Assembly (NCBI RefSeq): GCF_021347895.1
Contig: NC_067121.1
Location: 28,259,974 to 28,323,973, forward strand
DNA: 64,000 bases
Origin: Acanthochromis polyacanthus
Lineage: Eukaryota > Chordata > Actinopteri > Pomacentridae
Reading direction: 5' to 3'
Part shown: one piece after another, positions 14,603 through 26,300 of the stretch
Numbering within the stretch: position 1 is the first letter of the stretch
Layout: every line of letters starts with the position of its first letter
Translations under genes and position numbers: made by a program
The notes under the pieces: model-generated
The model's database searches: none
Told to the model about the DNA's origin: nothing
What the model saw: the letters and a program-made list of their open reading frames with translations, nothing else

Positions 14603-14938
14603 GTCCTCCATCAGCTCCAGAGAACCCCATCTCGACAGTGAACGAGACCTGCGTCACCTTGGAGTGGTCGCCACCCAGAGACACAGGAGGCAGAGGAGAC
14701 ATCACCTACAGCCTCCACTGCAGGAAATGCTCCGGTGATGGCAAAAAGTGCACACCATGTGGGAGCAGCGTCCATTTTGTTCCCAGACAGATCGGTCTGT
14801 CATCGGCCACCGTGTTGGTCACCGACCTGCAGCCCGACTCCAACTACAGCTTCACCATAGAGAGCCAGAACGGAGTGTCAGACTTGAGTCCAACACCAAG
14901 AGGAACGGTAGTCATAAATGTGACAACGTCGCAAACAG
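14603..14938 (+). CDS. Eph receptor exon 5: first fibronectin type III repeat
   Basis: The exon is 336 bp with acceptor ccctcAG at 14601 and donor GTGAGA at 14939. It encodes (R)PPSAPENP, VTLEWSPPRDTGGRGDITY, a Cys cluster (CRKCSGDGKKCTPCG), VPRQIGL, DLQPDSNYSFTIESQNGVSDLS and the end VVINVTTSQT. The DTGGR, PRQ.GL and NGVSDLS blocks are diagnostic of Eph FNIII-1. Predicted N-glycosylation sequons are NET, NYS and NVT. It ends one base into a Val codon. Confidence 0.96.
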
Positions 14939-15864
14939 GTGAGAAAATACGCACATACTGGGAATAATGTGTCTTTTGAAAAACATCCAACTACCACAGT
15001 TACGCCATGAATGTCAAAACACCCATATTTGTTGACAGAGACAGCTCTTTCAATGAGTATTTTTTTGTGAGGCAGGGTATTCTAGGATTTAAATTGCTGC
15101 AGAAACTTCAGAAGAAAGGATTGTGCAGAATTTCCACGATATCCTCTTTTAAAAGCTGATAAGAAAATGAAATCCTCTGGGGAAGAACATCGTCATTAGA
15201 CTGAACTAGAAATCTGTTTGATACAGAAAAGTCTCTTTTTAAAAAACTGATGGCAGTGTAGTCACAAACGGTATAAAGCTCTATGAAAACTTTAACATCA
15301 CCTGCTGTGATGCATCACTCTGATACAACGAAATGACACCTCTGCCTGCACATGTATAATCACGTGCATCTGCATCAGTGTGCGAGATTTGTGTAAGAGC
15401 TGTGTGTATGACAGGGCTGTGATGACTAATAGGCAACATACTACGAACGTGTGTGCAATAACCGGAGGGGGGAAGCAGTGTAAGAGGTTGTTGACTTCAC
15501 CCGGATGCACGCATGCTGCTCTCAGCTGTAGTCTGTATTAAAGACACACACATTTATTCACACTTTCAACCCACATGAACAGTCGCAAGGTTTTGGGTTT
15601 ACACATTAGTAACACGAGATTACACAGCGTGCACATGCGTCACACATCACAGAATGCTGTAATCACACATGTACAGTATCTTACACCTTGTGAGCTGTTT
15701 CATTAGCAAAATCACATGACACACATTGCAATATGTGTCTTCTCGTTACAGCACTTTAGGTATTAATCTCTATGTTTCTTATCATGCTCTTTTTCTCGTC
15801 TTGTTGAACGTTATTCTCTTGGATGTTCATGCTTTCTCCTCTCATTTTTTTTATTTTTTTATAG
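14939..15864 (+). other. Intron 5 (926 bp)
   Basis: GT-AG intron with a strong T-rich polypyrimidine tract (15846-15861) before the acceptor. No repeat family or gene was recognised inside. Confidence 0.85.
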
Positions 15865-15977
15865 TGAGCGTTGTGTTGAAGGAAAGGCGGAGCAAGGACA
15901 GTGTGACTTTGGCCTGGCAGGGACCTGAGAGACCCAATGGAGCGATAGTGGAGTATGAGGTCATCTACTATGAGAAG
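15865..15977 (+). CDS. Eph receptor exon 6: start of second fibronectin III repeat
   Basis: The exon is 113 bp with acceptor ttttatAG and donor GTGAGA. It encodes (V)SVVLKERRSKDSVTLAW, then GPERPNGAIVEYEVIYYEK, the Eph hallmark around PNG.I.EYE..YYEK. It ends in phase 0. Other EphA proteins carry an NQAAPS-type linker between the two FNIII repeats. Here the junction reads TTSQ-T-VSVVL, about four residues shorter, and the shortage lies in this exon. Confidence 0.95.
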
Positions 15978-16234
15978 GTGAGAGAGATAAACACACACTC
16001 ACTTTTAAATACACTCTCCACCAATCTGACATATGAAGAGCAAGTTACTTGTGACTTTTAACTTTAAACAGCACGCCTGTGTAACAAAAAGCGATTTGAC
16101 CAAGCAGGACGTTGCATTATGGCAAACGCGGCCTCGAACATTTTTATAGCTGGACCCAAACCTGGAATGAAAAGTGTGAATCTGCTGCTTGGGATTTTGT
16201 TGTCTTCTGTAGCTTGTGAATTCCTCGATCTTAA

Positions 16235-17215
16235 AGGACTAGCTTGACATTTTTGGAGATATTTGCATAGATGTTCAAATAACTTATACCGTATTAACCC
16301 TCTGAACTCCAAAACCTGCCAGTGGGCTTAAAAGGCGTGTTGTCTTAAGATATCATCGCAATTATGATGTTTATCAGAGAAAGAAACAAAAAACAAAGAA
16401 TAAATGCTACATTTTTAACATTTCAATGGTCCTTGAACTTATAAAATGGGAATTTTTTTTTCAGGAAAGCTTAAACTTGACATTTCAGTAAAATCACTTT
16501 AAGTCTCATGTAAAAATCTGCAAAATCCACCATGTGCCATGAACAGATTCTGTCATTTAAAAAAAAAAAAAATCCTCCACTTCTCGGCATAAACGGAAAG
16601 ATAAGTCTGACTCAGCTGTGACCAACAGTAACATGACAAAATTTAAGGGACTATTTGGCTGAAGTGTAGGCTTTGATTATGCAGAGCAGATAGCAGACAT
16701 GTAAGCAAAACAAATTCACAATGTCAGTCGTAAAATACTGAAAGAATGTAGAATAACTGTTTTCCAATACTGGTGACACATCTGGGCTCTTGAAAAAATG
16801 TTCTGCATGCCGTTTCCAGGATTTACGATTTTTCGATTTTAGTAAAATACATTATCAAACTTTCATTTATTTGTTTTTTTAATGATTCATGGCGTTATAA
16901 CTGTGCTATAATACACAAAATACATGATTGAGCTCCCTCTACTTGTAGCAATAGTTTCCATACAGGTGCAGGACTTGATATTGCACCGAAAAATGAGCCC
17001 ACAGTGAGAAAAAAATGTAATGCCCAGAAATTGCTTGGGGTTCAGAGGGTTAATCACTCACAGTTCGAGGTGCTGACAGGTGGATTTTGTATTATTAGAC
17101 AGAGCTGTTGGAAGTAGCTTCATATTCGTCGAGCAGATATGAAAGTGATGTAAATTTTCTTATCTAGCTCTTGTCAAGAAAGAGAGTGTATCTTCCAAAA
17201 TGTCAAACTATTCCT
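16235..17215. mobile_element. TTAA-target MITE (about 225 bp) interrupted by a second element
   Basis: TTAA at 16231-16234 precedes AGGACTAGCTTGACATTTT. The right end AAAATGTCAAACTATTCCT is followed by TTAA at 17216-17219, so the TIRs are about 19 bp with few mismatches. Removing 16298-17049 plus one TTAA leaves about 225 bp that reads like a common fish MITE (AGGAATAGTTYGACATTTTGGG, from memory). Confidence 0.8.
16298..17049 (-). mobile_element. 752-bp piggyBac-like non-autonomous element (copy A)
   Basis: Flanked by perfect TTAA at 16294-16297 and 17050-17053. The ends are CCCTCTGAACTCC and GGGGTTCAGAGGG, a 13-bp TIR with one mismatch. TTAA plus a CCC start fits piggyBac-type transposons. 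It has no open reading frame of note. Read on the minus strand, its first 300 bases align with copies B (33941) and C (18888): TTCTCACTGTGGGCTCATTT, ATGGAAAC, then a run resembling AGTTATAACGCCATGAATCA. Confidence 0.75.
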
Positions 17216-18102
17216 TTAAATGCAAAAATGAATCAGTGGAGTACACTTTGAACGCAACATGCTTCCCTCTTTTCCCTTCTCTTCCTCGCACATGTTGCCT
17301 GTGCTGGGATGTGGGTTTAGCCTTTGGGCATGTCTGTAATGACTTGTTCATCACAAACATCTCTCTCTGCTTCTTTCAGCCTCTCTGTCTTTCTGTTTCC
17401 ACCGCCTTATCCCTCCTGTCTCCTCTCCTGCTCACACCAAGCTAATTAACCACACATCTGTCGAACAAACCTTGTAAAACACGACAGAGGTGATGAAATT
17501 CAGCCTCTGTGTGTGTGTGTGTGTGAGGCTGTCTGAGCATGTGTGTTGGCAAGCATTAACTGTAAAATAGTGTTAATCCGTGTTGTAGAGTGTCTTCCAT
17601 TAGGTAGAGTATCAGCCTCTCAGCAGGGAATCAGCTTACTGACAGACACACTTATTCTTTATTCATCCTCCTACAGACACACACACACACACATCGAAGT
17701 GTGCACACACACCTAGAAGGTAGTGGAAGAATGAAGTGAAGCGGGACTAGTAGCCACATATTGCCCCAGAGTGTAGAGAGGATAAGATTTAGGACCTGAC
17801 AGATGCTCATGTATAAACGCGACCAAATGGTCCAGTGATGAACAAATGAAAACTTAGTGAGGTGTATTTGGCCCCTGGAGACATTTAAATTCGGCAATTT
17901 GAGGATTCTATTATTTCCAGACTTCTCCCACTTTTTCTGTCTCTCTCGATGCCACAGCTCATTGCTCTATGTGAAACTCTTAAGGAATTTTAAAAATTTC
18001 AACCTCTTTTCATCCACAATCACTACATCACAATCACTTTGTATGATCCACTGAGCTTAGTATTTGATTGTCTTACTCTCTTGGTTTTTTACTTCACTTC
18101 AG

Positions 18103-18265
18103 AACCAGCGGGAGCAGAACTACACAGTTCTGAAGACTCGCTCCAACATGATGACAGTGGACGGGCTGAAGCCTGGGACTACCTACGTGTTCAGGGTCAG
18201 GGCTCGAACCGACGGGGGCTATGGGAGCTACGGTGGAGAGATTGAACTGGAGACCAGCCACGAAG
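18103..18265 (+). CDS. Eph receptor exon 7: second half of fibronectin III repeat 2
   Basis: The exon is 163 bp with acceptor cacttcAG and donor GTAAGA. It encodes NQREQNYTVLKTRSN, MMTVDGLKPGTTYVFRVRART, DGGYGSYGGEIELETSHE. The LKPGT.YVF..RART..GYG block is the conserved end of Eph FNIII-2. NYT is a glycosylation sequon. It ends one base into the next codon (Asp). Confidence 0.96.
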
Positions 18266-18887
18266 GTAAGAGGAAAAACAAAAGCTTGTTTATTCATAAT
18301 GAAGTAGTAATTTAAGTTTACATTTGTTTTTTGGATTGTTGATGTTTTGTTTCCCTCTAAGCAATTGGTTTGTTCTGTTTTGATTTATTTTCCACGGTTC
18401 TAAATTTCTCTGTGGCTTTCAGGATTAGAAGGCAGCATTTACATGGCAATTCTTTTAAAGCATTCTGCAGTGTTAACACAAGAAATACAAACTAAAAGTG
18501 CAGCTGAAGAAGAAGGACCAAGGTAACTGCAGAGCATAATGTACTGTCATATTAAATCAAATGCAGTGTTGTATTTAGCTGAGATTTTAAATCAGTTAAT
18601 CCAACAAATGGTTCTAAAATAGTCCTTGGCAATTGCACAGGTTGTCATCTGTGGATCTGAATCAGTGGTTTGAAAGTATCCCAGAATACTTAGAAGGTAA
18701 AAGAAAGAAAGACAGAAAACAAGAATAGCTCCGTGGATTGGAGCTCTTTATTCACACAGACCACCAGAGCAAAACCAAAAGGGTGGAAGAAGTTTGTATC
18801 AGGCAGAGTGATCAAAACAAGCACAATTTCAAAAGACAGGGATGAAATGGGCTTTTTCAGGTGTTTTGTAGCCATTCAGTGAATTAA

Positions 18888-19608
18888 TTCAGTCCAGTCC
18901 CGTTTCTAAGTTTTTTTTGTTGCTCCTGTCACAGTTTTATTTACTCTGCACTCCTTTTTCAATGCAATATAAAGTTGTGTACTCCATGGAAACAGAACAA
19001 CATAAGCTAGAAGAAAAGTCAGAAATGTCTAGGGCTGGCCCGAATAGTGGTTTCTGGCCTCTGGATATTCGTTCCGCCCTGGTGGGTGTCTTCAGCATTT
19101 TGTCTTGTGTTTATGCAACGAAGTGAAGCGTGACGTCAGAGTCGGCAGCCACCCGGCCATTCGGGTCGTGTTTACAAACACGAATGGAGGAGCCGAAATG
19201 AGCCGAAGAACACGGCGGGATGAACCGAAATGGGCCGAAGGCGCAGGGAAGAGACGAGCTCCGAATATTTTTGTCTGGGGGGAGGAGGGGGTGATCACAT
19301 CAACATATGTGTATATGTTATAGACATATGTGTATATGTTTATGTGATCACAGGACGAGATGAGCCGATGGCGGAGGGAAGACAGTCACCCTGCATATTC
19401 CCCCCCCCGGACGTCTGACGGGGAGGAATATCCAGATAGTGCCGTAGCGAACGGATATTCGGGATATTCGGGTCCAGCCCTAGAAATGTCTTGGGAGAGC
19501 TGTAAATCATGAAAAAAGAAACATCCAAAGTATAATTATTTGACTATCCATTTTCTAAAAAAAACAAAACAAAAAACTAGAATCAACATGTAGAACATTT
19601 TTCCAAGT
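18888..19608 (+). mobile_element. piggyBac-like element relic (copy C), interrupted
   Basis: The sequence after TTAA (18884-18887) parallels copy B (33941): TTTCTAAGTTTTTTTTGTTG, CTCCTGTCAC, CAATATAAAG, ATGGAAAC, then (after the hAT insert) TAAATCATGAAAAAAG and CATGTAGAACATTTTTCCAAG, which is also found in copy A. The right terminus is lost. The end coordinate is where similarity stops. Confidence 0.6.
19030..19482. mobile_element. 453-bp hAT MITE with 8-bp target duplication
   Basis: Identical 8-mers GAAATGTC lie at 19022-19029 and 19483-19490. The ends are TAGGGCTGGCCCGAATA and TATTCGGGTCCAGCCCTA, near-perfect inverted repeats with the TAGGG...CCCTA termini of hAT elements. Inside is a 10-bp inverted repeat, GTGATCACAT (19291) and ATGTGATCAC (19342), around two ACATATGTGTATATGTT copies. 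Short open frames inside are not transposase-like. Confidence 0.85.
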
Positions 19609-20330
19609 TTCCTAGGTACATGCCATAGATATTTGGCTAATTACTTTCAAAATGCGTTTCCATTCTTCTTTCCAGTCTTCAAACCAAGCCAAGGCCTCAC
19701 AAACACCTCCCTACAAACTGTGTTGCATTTCTATTGTGATGTTTCCAAACTCCCTGCCACTGGTCCATTTCTTCTTTGTTTGTGGTCATCCACTTTCATT
19801 ATCACTTCATTATGCGCTCTAGGAGTTTCTGCTTTAGAGGCCCCATAATGTGCTCTTCAAAGTGATCATTGATTGCTAGTCAGGCAGGCAGAGGGGGATA
19901 AATCAGTAAATGTATAGCACTGCTCCATAGATGGCCTGTGTAGCATACAAAAGGCACACAATAGCATACAAATCATTTAATAGTCAGTAAAAGTGATTTG
20001 AAGCTTAGATGCTATTTTGGCCCTGCAACAAATAGATAGACTTTGACTGTGAAAGGTCATTGGTGCGCCTTAAGGTTCCCAAGATGCAGCACAAGTTTCT
20101 CCACTTTACAGAGCTGTTCCTGAGCCTTCAAACAACAGGTTCACAGTCAAGTTCACAATTGTGAAATACAAGATCTGTGAGGTGCAGCTGACCCCGTAGC
20201 AATCATATCAAGGTCATCTAATCAGATCAATAGCAATGATCACTAAAGAAGGGTGTGTATGTGTGCGCCACTAAATGTAATAGATCAATCCTTATCTGCG
20301 CCTGCCTTGAGGCATTAATTTGCCTCTTCA

Positions 20331-20356
20331 ACACACACACACACACACACACACAC
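20331..20356. repeat. (AC)13 microsatellite
   Basis: A perfect AC run of 26 bases in intron 7. Confidence 0.9.
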
Positions 20357-20897
20357 TCATATATACAGTACATACACTCACAGACACACGTGTCCGCTCA
20401 TGCTTAGCTAAGCCAGATAAATGGGGTATTTGTTTTGAGTAATGGCTCGATTGGTGTGGCGTAAAAATCGATGCATCTTTGCAGAAAGTTCTTGGCGGTA
20501 GCCTTGTTATGTGCGATGTTAACATATCCATTTGGACAGCGTAGCTGAATGGGAATGGCTTTCATGTCCGCTCTCATACCCTCATAGGCGATGCAGAGAG
20601 GGAGAGCGCTTTTCATCAAGGACCTTACTTACTATTCCATCCACCTCCCTTTCTCTCTTTTACTCGTTTGCTGCTCTCCCTTTTTGCTTCTCCTTCAGCC
20701 TGTCTTTTATCTGTTGTTTCTATTGATATCATATTTCATTCTCTCTCCAGCTTTCCCTCGCCACACTCACTGTCTTACTTGCTCAGTCTTTGTTAGTTTT
20801 ATCACTTTTTCTCTTTCAGAAAACACCTTTGACCATGTTTCATCCTTATTTATGCTTGCTTTAATAATCCGCTGTCTTCACTTTCTCTTCTCTGTAG

Positions 20898-21006
20898 ATG
20901 TTCTGGCCATCGGGGATCCTAACCAGTCCACTATTCTGGCTGTGTCCATCGCTGGGGGAATTGTTCTCCTCATCTTCCTGGTGACCTGCTTCGTTGTCAG
21001 CGGAAG
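20898..21006 (+). CDS. Eph receptor exon 8: transmembrane segment
   Basis: The exon is 109 bp with acceptor ctctgtAG and donor GTAGGG. It encodes (D)VLAIGDPNQST followed by about 22 hydrophobic residues, ILAVSIAGGIVLLIFLVTCFVV, and SGR, the type I membrane anchor with a basic stop-transfer side. IGD..NST.L.VS.. parallels EphA4 more than other EphA receptors. NQS is a juxta-membrane glycosylation sequon. The last Arg codon is split AG|G into the next exon, 14.4 kb away. Confidence 0.94.
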
Positions 21007-22150
21007 GTAGGGTTTACAGACAAGAAGTGACTGGAAATCACCCTTATCTGAGTCTTTTTGTCAAGATAGTAAAATGATGGCAAAGTACTGTAGAAGCCTT
21101 CTTAAATCCCATGAAAACACCAAATCTATAGAGGATATGATTTTATCAAGTAAATCCATTATAACCAAAGCCTACTACATGTTCGGCTTCCTCTGTGCCA
21201 CAGGCTTTAATCGTTGTCCAAAAGCTATTTGAAACACAACCACGATTCACACTGTTGCTCTGGGTGACATGTTCTTTTGTGACTGAGGGCACTCCACTTT
21301 AATTGGAGTCAGTTTCACACCCTGCTGCTCACGAGCGCACCACATCCGCAACTGAAAATAGTCCCCAACAAATGTACAATGTCCTGTTTACACCACCATC
21401 GATGCACTGATTACAAAGCTCCATCCTTTGGTAGCGACATTTGTTAAAAAACAGCTGTTTAAAGAAATTATTAAGGATTCTAGATCCATTTTTTGTTATT
21501 TATGTCTACAGTAGGAGCCAGTGAGCTTGGAGAAAGACTGACTAATGTAACATCATTTCTTGACTGTATACAGAACATAGAATATCTTCAACTTCATCCT
21601 TTAAATTGGTTTTGTACAGTGTTGGGACCTCTGACAGTTATGAGCTTTTCATCCAACATGGCTCACTTTCTCACAAAACTACTGACAGCTGCATTCTCAA
21701 TAGTTGTACATTATAGGGAGCCAACAAAGAGAGTTGGAAATCAATGAGCTTGGAGTGCAACCTCCAAGGTAGCACTGCTGAAAGTAACCAAGTGCAGAGG
21801 GACAATCTGGTAGCATACATTTGTGTAACACTGAAGCTGGTCTCTCTTCATATCTCTCTTTGAGGGATTACATGTGGGTGTGCCAAAGCTGGGGCCTCCA
21901 ACTTTGACATTTACACGGCTGAAAAAGTTTAACTAAAGGCTGTGTTATTCTGTATGTGAAGAGCATGGACTCTCTACGATCGTCGTCTTTGAAGGTTAGA
22001 CTGCTGTTAATGCTCGGTCTCAAAGAAGGCCACATGGAGCAAGGGAATGAGTGGCAGGAAGGAAAATAAAAAGAAAGCCAAGTGGTGAGAGGCCTGAAGA
22101 TGAAAGGATTTAAGTTAGGAGATGGCTTTTTGGAGGAGAAGAAATGGAGG

Positions 22151-22235
22151 AGAGGAGAGGAGAGGAGAGGAGAGGAGAGGAGAGGAGAGGAGAGGAGAGG
22201 AGAGGAGAGGAGAGGAGAGGAGAGGAGAGGAGAGG
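22151..22235. repeat. (AGAGG)17 pentanucleotide array
   Basis: Seventeen uninterrupted AGAGG units, all purine on the + strand. Confidence 0.97.
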
Positions 22236-22479
22236 AGGGATGACAGGCGTCTGTGATTTACCGTCCCTATAACCAAATGTTTATCCTCTACGAGTTCCAA
22301 CTAGATTAGCCACATTTTACAAACTACACACACATACACATGCATGAAGACATGCACGTACTAATGTACACTCACTGAAAACATTAGTATTGATTGAGGT
22401 GATTGCTTATCAGGCTGAGTGCTCTATTCACTATTGACTAGGAGGGATGTAATCAGCAGAGACTGTACTGTGTGGTGCA

Positions 22480-22562
22480 CACACACACACACACACACGC
22501 ACACACTCGCACACGCTCGCACACACTCGCACACACACGCACACACACACTCACGCGCGCGC
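22480..22562. repeat. CA/CG-rich interrupted microsatellite
   Basis: An ACAC run changing to ACTCGCAC and ACGC variants and ending in (CG)n. Alternating purine-pyrimidine throughout, so Z-DNA is possible. Confidence 0.85.
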
Positions 22563-22959
22563 GCAGCACTTTCAGCACATGAAGGCGAACACAACATTTT
22601 TTTAATCAGAGTGGGATTACGGGCTTGTCCATCGAGGAAAAAAAAACACCAACCTGTTAAACATTTTGTGCTATGAACACACACGATGACAAACACACAC
22701 TCGTCTAATCAGGTTTCACAGGCTGGGGAGGTGTTAACTAGGTTTTACTGAGGGGGTCGATGCACTGCCATCAATTTCAGGTCTCCCTCTCTTCCTCTTT
22801 CACTCTCTCTGTATCTGTCGTTCTTCCATTTAGAGGTGCGGACGCTCGGGAGGAAGCAGTGTTGATTACTGCTTTCTATTAAACCGCATCTCTCAAAATG
22901 AGTGCGTGTGTGCACACGGGTGCATAGGTGGAGTGTGTTAGTGACTAAGGGAAGGAAGC

Positions 22960-23340
22960 GAGGATCAAAGCTACATCACTGGAGAGGCATCAGCGGGGGG
23001 AGAGAGAACAAGAGGGAGCTCAAGGGGGGAGAGAGATGGACAGAGGCAAGGTAAGGGAGAGACACAAGTGGAGAATAAACATATCAGATAGGCAGTAGGA
23101 ATGACAGACTGCAGCAAAGAGAGGGGGGAGGAAGTACATCTGAAGTATGTTTGCGCCACTAGAGAGCTACATTTTCAGATGGTGTGAAAGATAGAGAGAA
23201 AGAGGAGGGGGCTTGAGAGAGATGGAGGGAAAAGTAGATTGATGGAGGGAGAGGAGGAGAGCCGGGGGGAGAGGTGAGAAGATGAAAAGGTAGATTACAA
23301 ATGAAAGAGGAGGAGGGAGGGCAGGGGAGATGATGGGTGG
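22960..23340. repeat. Purine-rich low-complexity tract
   Basis: About 380 bases dominated by GAGAGG/GGGAGA motifs on the + strand, a degenerate polypurine stretch with no gene. The minus-strand open frames here are Ser/Pro/Leu low complexity. Confidence 0.7.
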
Positions 23341-26300
23341 GCGATTGCACTGTTAGGTGCAATAGGACGGAGGTTTTTTGAGGAATTGGCAAAGAATCTG
23401 AGAATAATCTCTTCCTGGGTTGTCCATACCTCCTTCCTTTTTATCTGCTCCATCTTATCCATCAATCAGTCAAATTCTCGCTGTTATTTTACTCTCTGTG
23501 CTTCTGCTTTTCTCTTCATTTAGCTTGTTTCTTGGCTCTGAGGCTTTCATTTCCTGTTCTGTTCTTGAAATTTACATTTGGATGAACCCCCCTTTTACTC
23601 CGACACCCCTCATGGATCAGGAATCTGATGTATTTGCTGAAACCGGTACACTGTGGACGATGATTAAACTGGGACTGAAACTGACACGGAGAGTCAGCCA
23701 GGTTTTAATTGATTCTCCGCCAGACATTTGTAAGGCTCCTTTTCCTCCCAACATGCCAGCTGTTTAAATAATTTCCCCAATAATCACTAAGCCGCTCTGA
23801 GGGTTTTGTTCCTGTTTTACACCTAGTTCACCTATTGAATCCACAATCCCAAGCAGCCTGACAGAAGGTTCCTGACACTCTTTGCCTCACATACCTACAC
23901 AGGTACCCACACACTCCCTGCAGCCCTTGCTGGCAGCGTACTGAACAGCTATGCCTCATAAATGGCCTGATTTGCAGGCTATTCTGTTCTGTCCTGTTCC
24001 CGTTTAATAAAGTGCTGTTATGCTATTGTTACCGCAGGAGGGAAAACATGAAAAAACATCGAAAGCTCCTCAGACACAGCACGGCGCTGACAAATCACAC
24101 CAGTTATTGCTGCGTGCGTGCCATTATTGCTCGGCGAGTAGTGTGTGTTTGTGTGTGAAGTTGGTGCTTTTGTCCTCCTGAGGGTGCTTTGGCAGGCTGG
24201 CAGGTGCAAACGATGGGAAGCTAGCGAGCGACTGGCATAGCCATGGATTCAGCAGATGGCCTTTCACTCAAAAAGCGCCCCCCCCTTCGGTCCTCACTTT
24301 CTCTCACTCCTTGTTAAACATGTTACAACTTCTGCCTCCTAGCATCAGCGTTGGTGTGTGTGTTTGTGCCTCTGTTTTGTCTGCAGTCTAATGATTCTCC
24401 AGCCTTAAAAACCTTCTCCCTTGTTCTGAATAGCTGCAGGCATTGGTTTTGTGCCAGATTCCTGTGTGCTTTTCTATGTTCGTGTTTTTTAATGTGGGAG
24501 TTTTGGTGAGAAGTCAGCGTGAAGTTGTTCCATCCATGTCATGCCTGTTTTTTAAGCCTTCTCATCTGCTATGATACTCAAATTCTGCCTTTATGGAGTG
24601 CATCTGTTCTCAGAGCTACAGATAATCAGCAGGGCGTGAAAGGCCACAATCTGTTAAAGAAAATGTCTCAAAATCAGTAAAAAGAGTACACTTAGTTCAA
24701 AATAAAATGTAGAGCTTTTTGTTATTGAAGGAAAGTCAGAAAGTGTGGCTTACTCCCTTCCAATTGTTATTTTTATTAATATGCAGCATATTAAAACATA
24801 TTATTCGTATTTGAGAGAACAAAAAACGTTTTGGAGCAGAGCATTAAAAAGAAAAGGCATTAGGCTAAGAGAGAAACATGCAAATAAAAATGATGCCAAT
24901 ACTAGCAGAAAGAGTTTTCATTCTCACTAACAGAAAGCGGTAACAGCTCCACCTTCCTAACACAATAGCTTGTCCTATTGATGTGCGTGAATGTTTGTGC
25001 GCGTAAGCTCTTTTACCTCCGCAGCATCTGTTGTGCTGCCCAGGGTTATTCTTAAAAACTTAATGACACAAAAGAGGAGAGGAAGGATGGAAAAAAAAAG
25101 GGAAGCATGTGCTAATGAAAACACGCTGCTGAGAGAAGAGAGAGCAGAGTCAAGAGGCAGTGAGAGACTCCTGAGAACCTGAAGAACTACAACTCTAATT
25201 GAGTGTAAAACGGCTCAGAAAAGTGTGTGTAGGTGTCTGCTTGTTTGTATTTCATGACAATGTGAGAAATTGAAATGAAAAACACCAACAATGGAAAATA
25301 GGGCAAGGTTTGTTTTAGTTGGGGGGAAAAAATCCTAAGGAAATGGAAAAACAAAGAACAAAAGGCACAAGTAATAGACTCCTGATTGCCAACTGGTGAA
25401 TTTGGTGGAAGAAGAAATCCGCCAATGCATTCTCGTCCCTGTGGGTGGTGTTGGTCTGTTTGCCTGATAATAGCACTAATAATGATTTGGCAGCCAAAGG
25501 ACTCTGTGCATAGAAACCAAAAACAAAACCGTGTGCGGAGGTGTGTGTGCATGTATGCGATGATGATGGTGATGATGGTGATGTGTGTAATGTCATTAGA
25601 CAGATTTGTATGTGCTGCTTGGATGCCGGGTGCTTTCAATTAATGCAGCTAAGCTGTAGGGTGTAGCCAAATACAGCTTTGTCTGCAGAAAGCCGAGAAA
25701 GTAGATTACAAACACTGCAATAATAGCAGCTACTAGCCGCAGGTGTGAAAGTGTCTCACACAGGCTCTATGCAAATGAGCAGATGTTGCTGTGGGATTTA
25801 TCAAATGTCCTACAAACATCACACAAATTGAAAAACAGTTTTTGTCCAGGGTTTTAAAGTTCATAGCGCCTGTGACTACATTTGTCGGATTCACTCGCAC
25901 AAGCGCACGTGTTACGATCCTGACCTAATCAAGTTATGTCGGTGCAGCAACATCATTAGGGAAATTAGTTTCGCACTGATCTACACACACCGATCTGTTG
26001 GCAAATATAAAGACACACTTCAGTTAATGATACAGATGACATGCTCTTCTCTCTCTCTCTTCCCATCTTTTCGCATTTGACCTTTCACCAGGTTGTACAT
26101 TACGGCAATTACCAGAGACCTCACTTCTGTTTCTTCACCTTCTACCTTCCCTCTTTTCCTTCCTCCTTCCCTTTCATTACCACTCTCTTTAATGAGAGCC
26201 ACCGAAATGAGATGTATCCAAACAGGGTGTTAATGAAACATAGACAGATTTATTAGTCATAACTCCTCAGCTAATCATTTCCCCCCTTCTTAATAATTAG

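Larger units (their letters stand above)
15978..18102 (+). other. Intron 6 (2125 bp)
   Basis: GT-AG intron. It carries a 225-bp TTAA MITE (16235-17215) that is itself split by a 752-bp piggyBac-like element (16298-17049), then a short GT tract (about 17508-17525) and a short CA tract (about 17675-17692). No coding exon is seen. Confidence 0.85.
18266..20897 (+). other. Intron 7 (2632 bp)
   Basis: GT-AG intron with a T/C-rich run before the acceptor (ctcttctctgtAG). It holds a piggyBac-like relic (about 18888-19608) split by a 453-bp hAT MITE (19030-19482) and an (AC)13 tract (20331-20356). No other gene is recognised. Confidence 0.85.

Noticed and set aside
20591..20897. In-frame hydrophobic extension upstream of the transmembrane exon (frame open from 20591)
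   Set aside because: It is the polypyrimidine-rich intron end read through; the acceptor AG at 20896-20897 and the split Asp codon give the real exon start.
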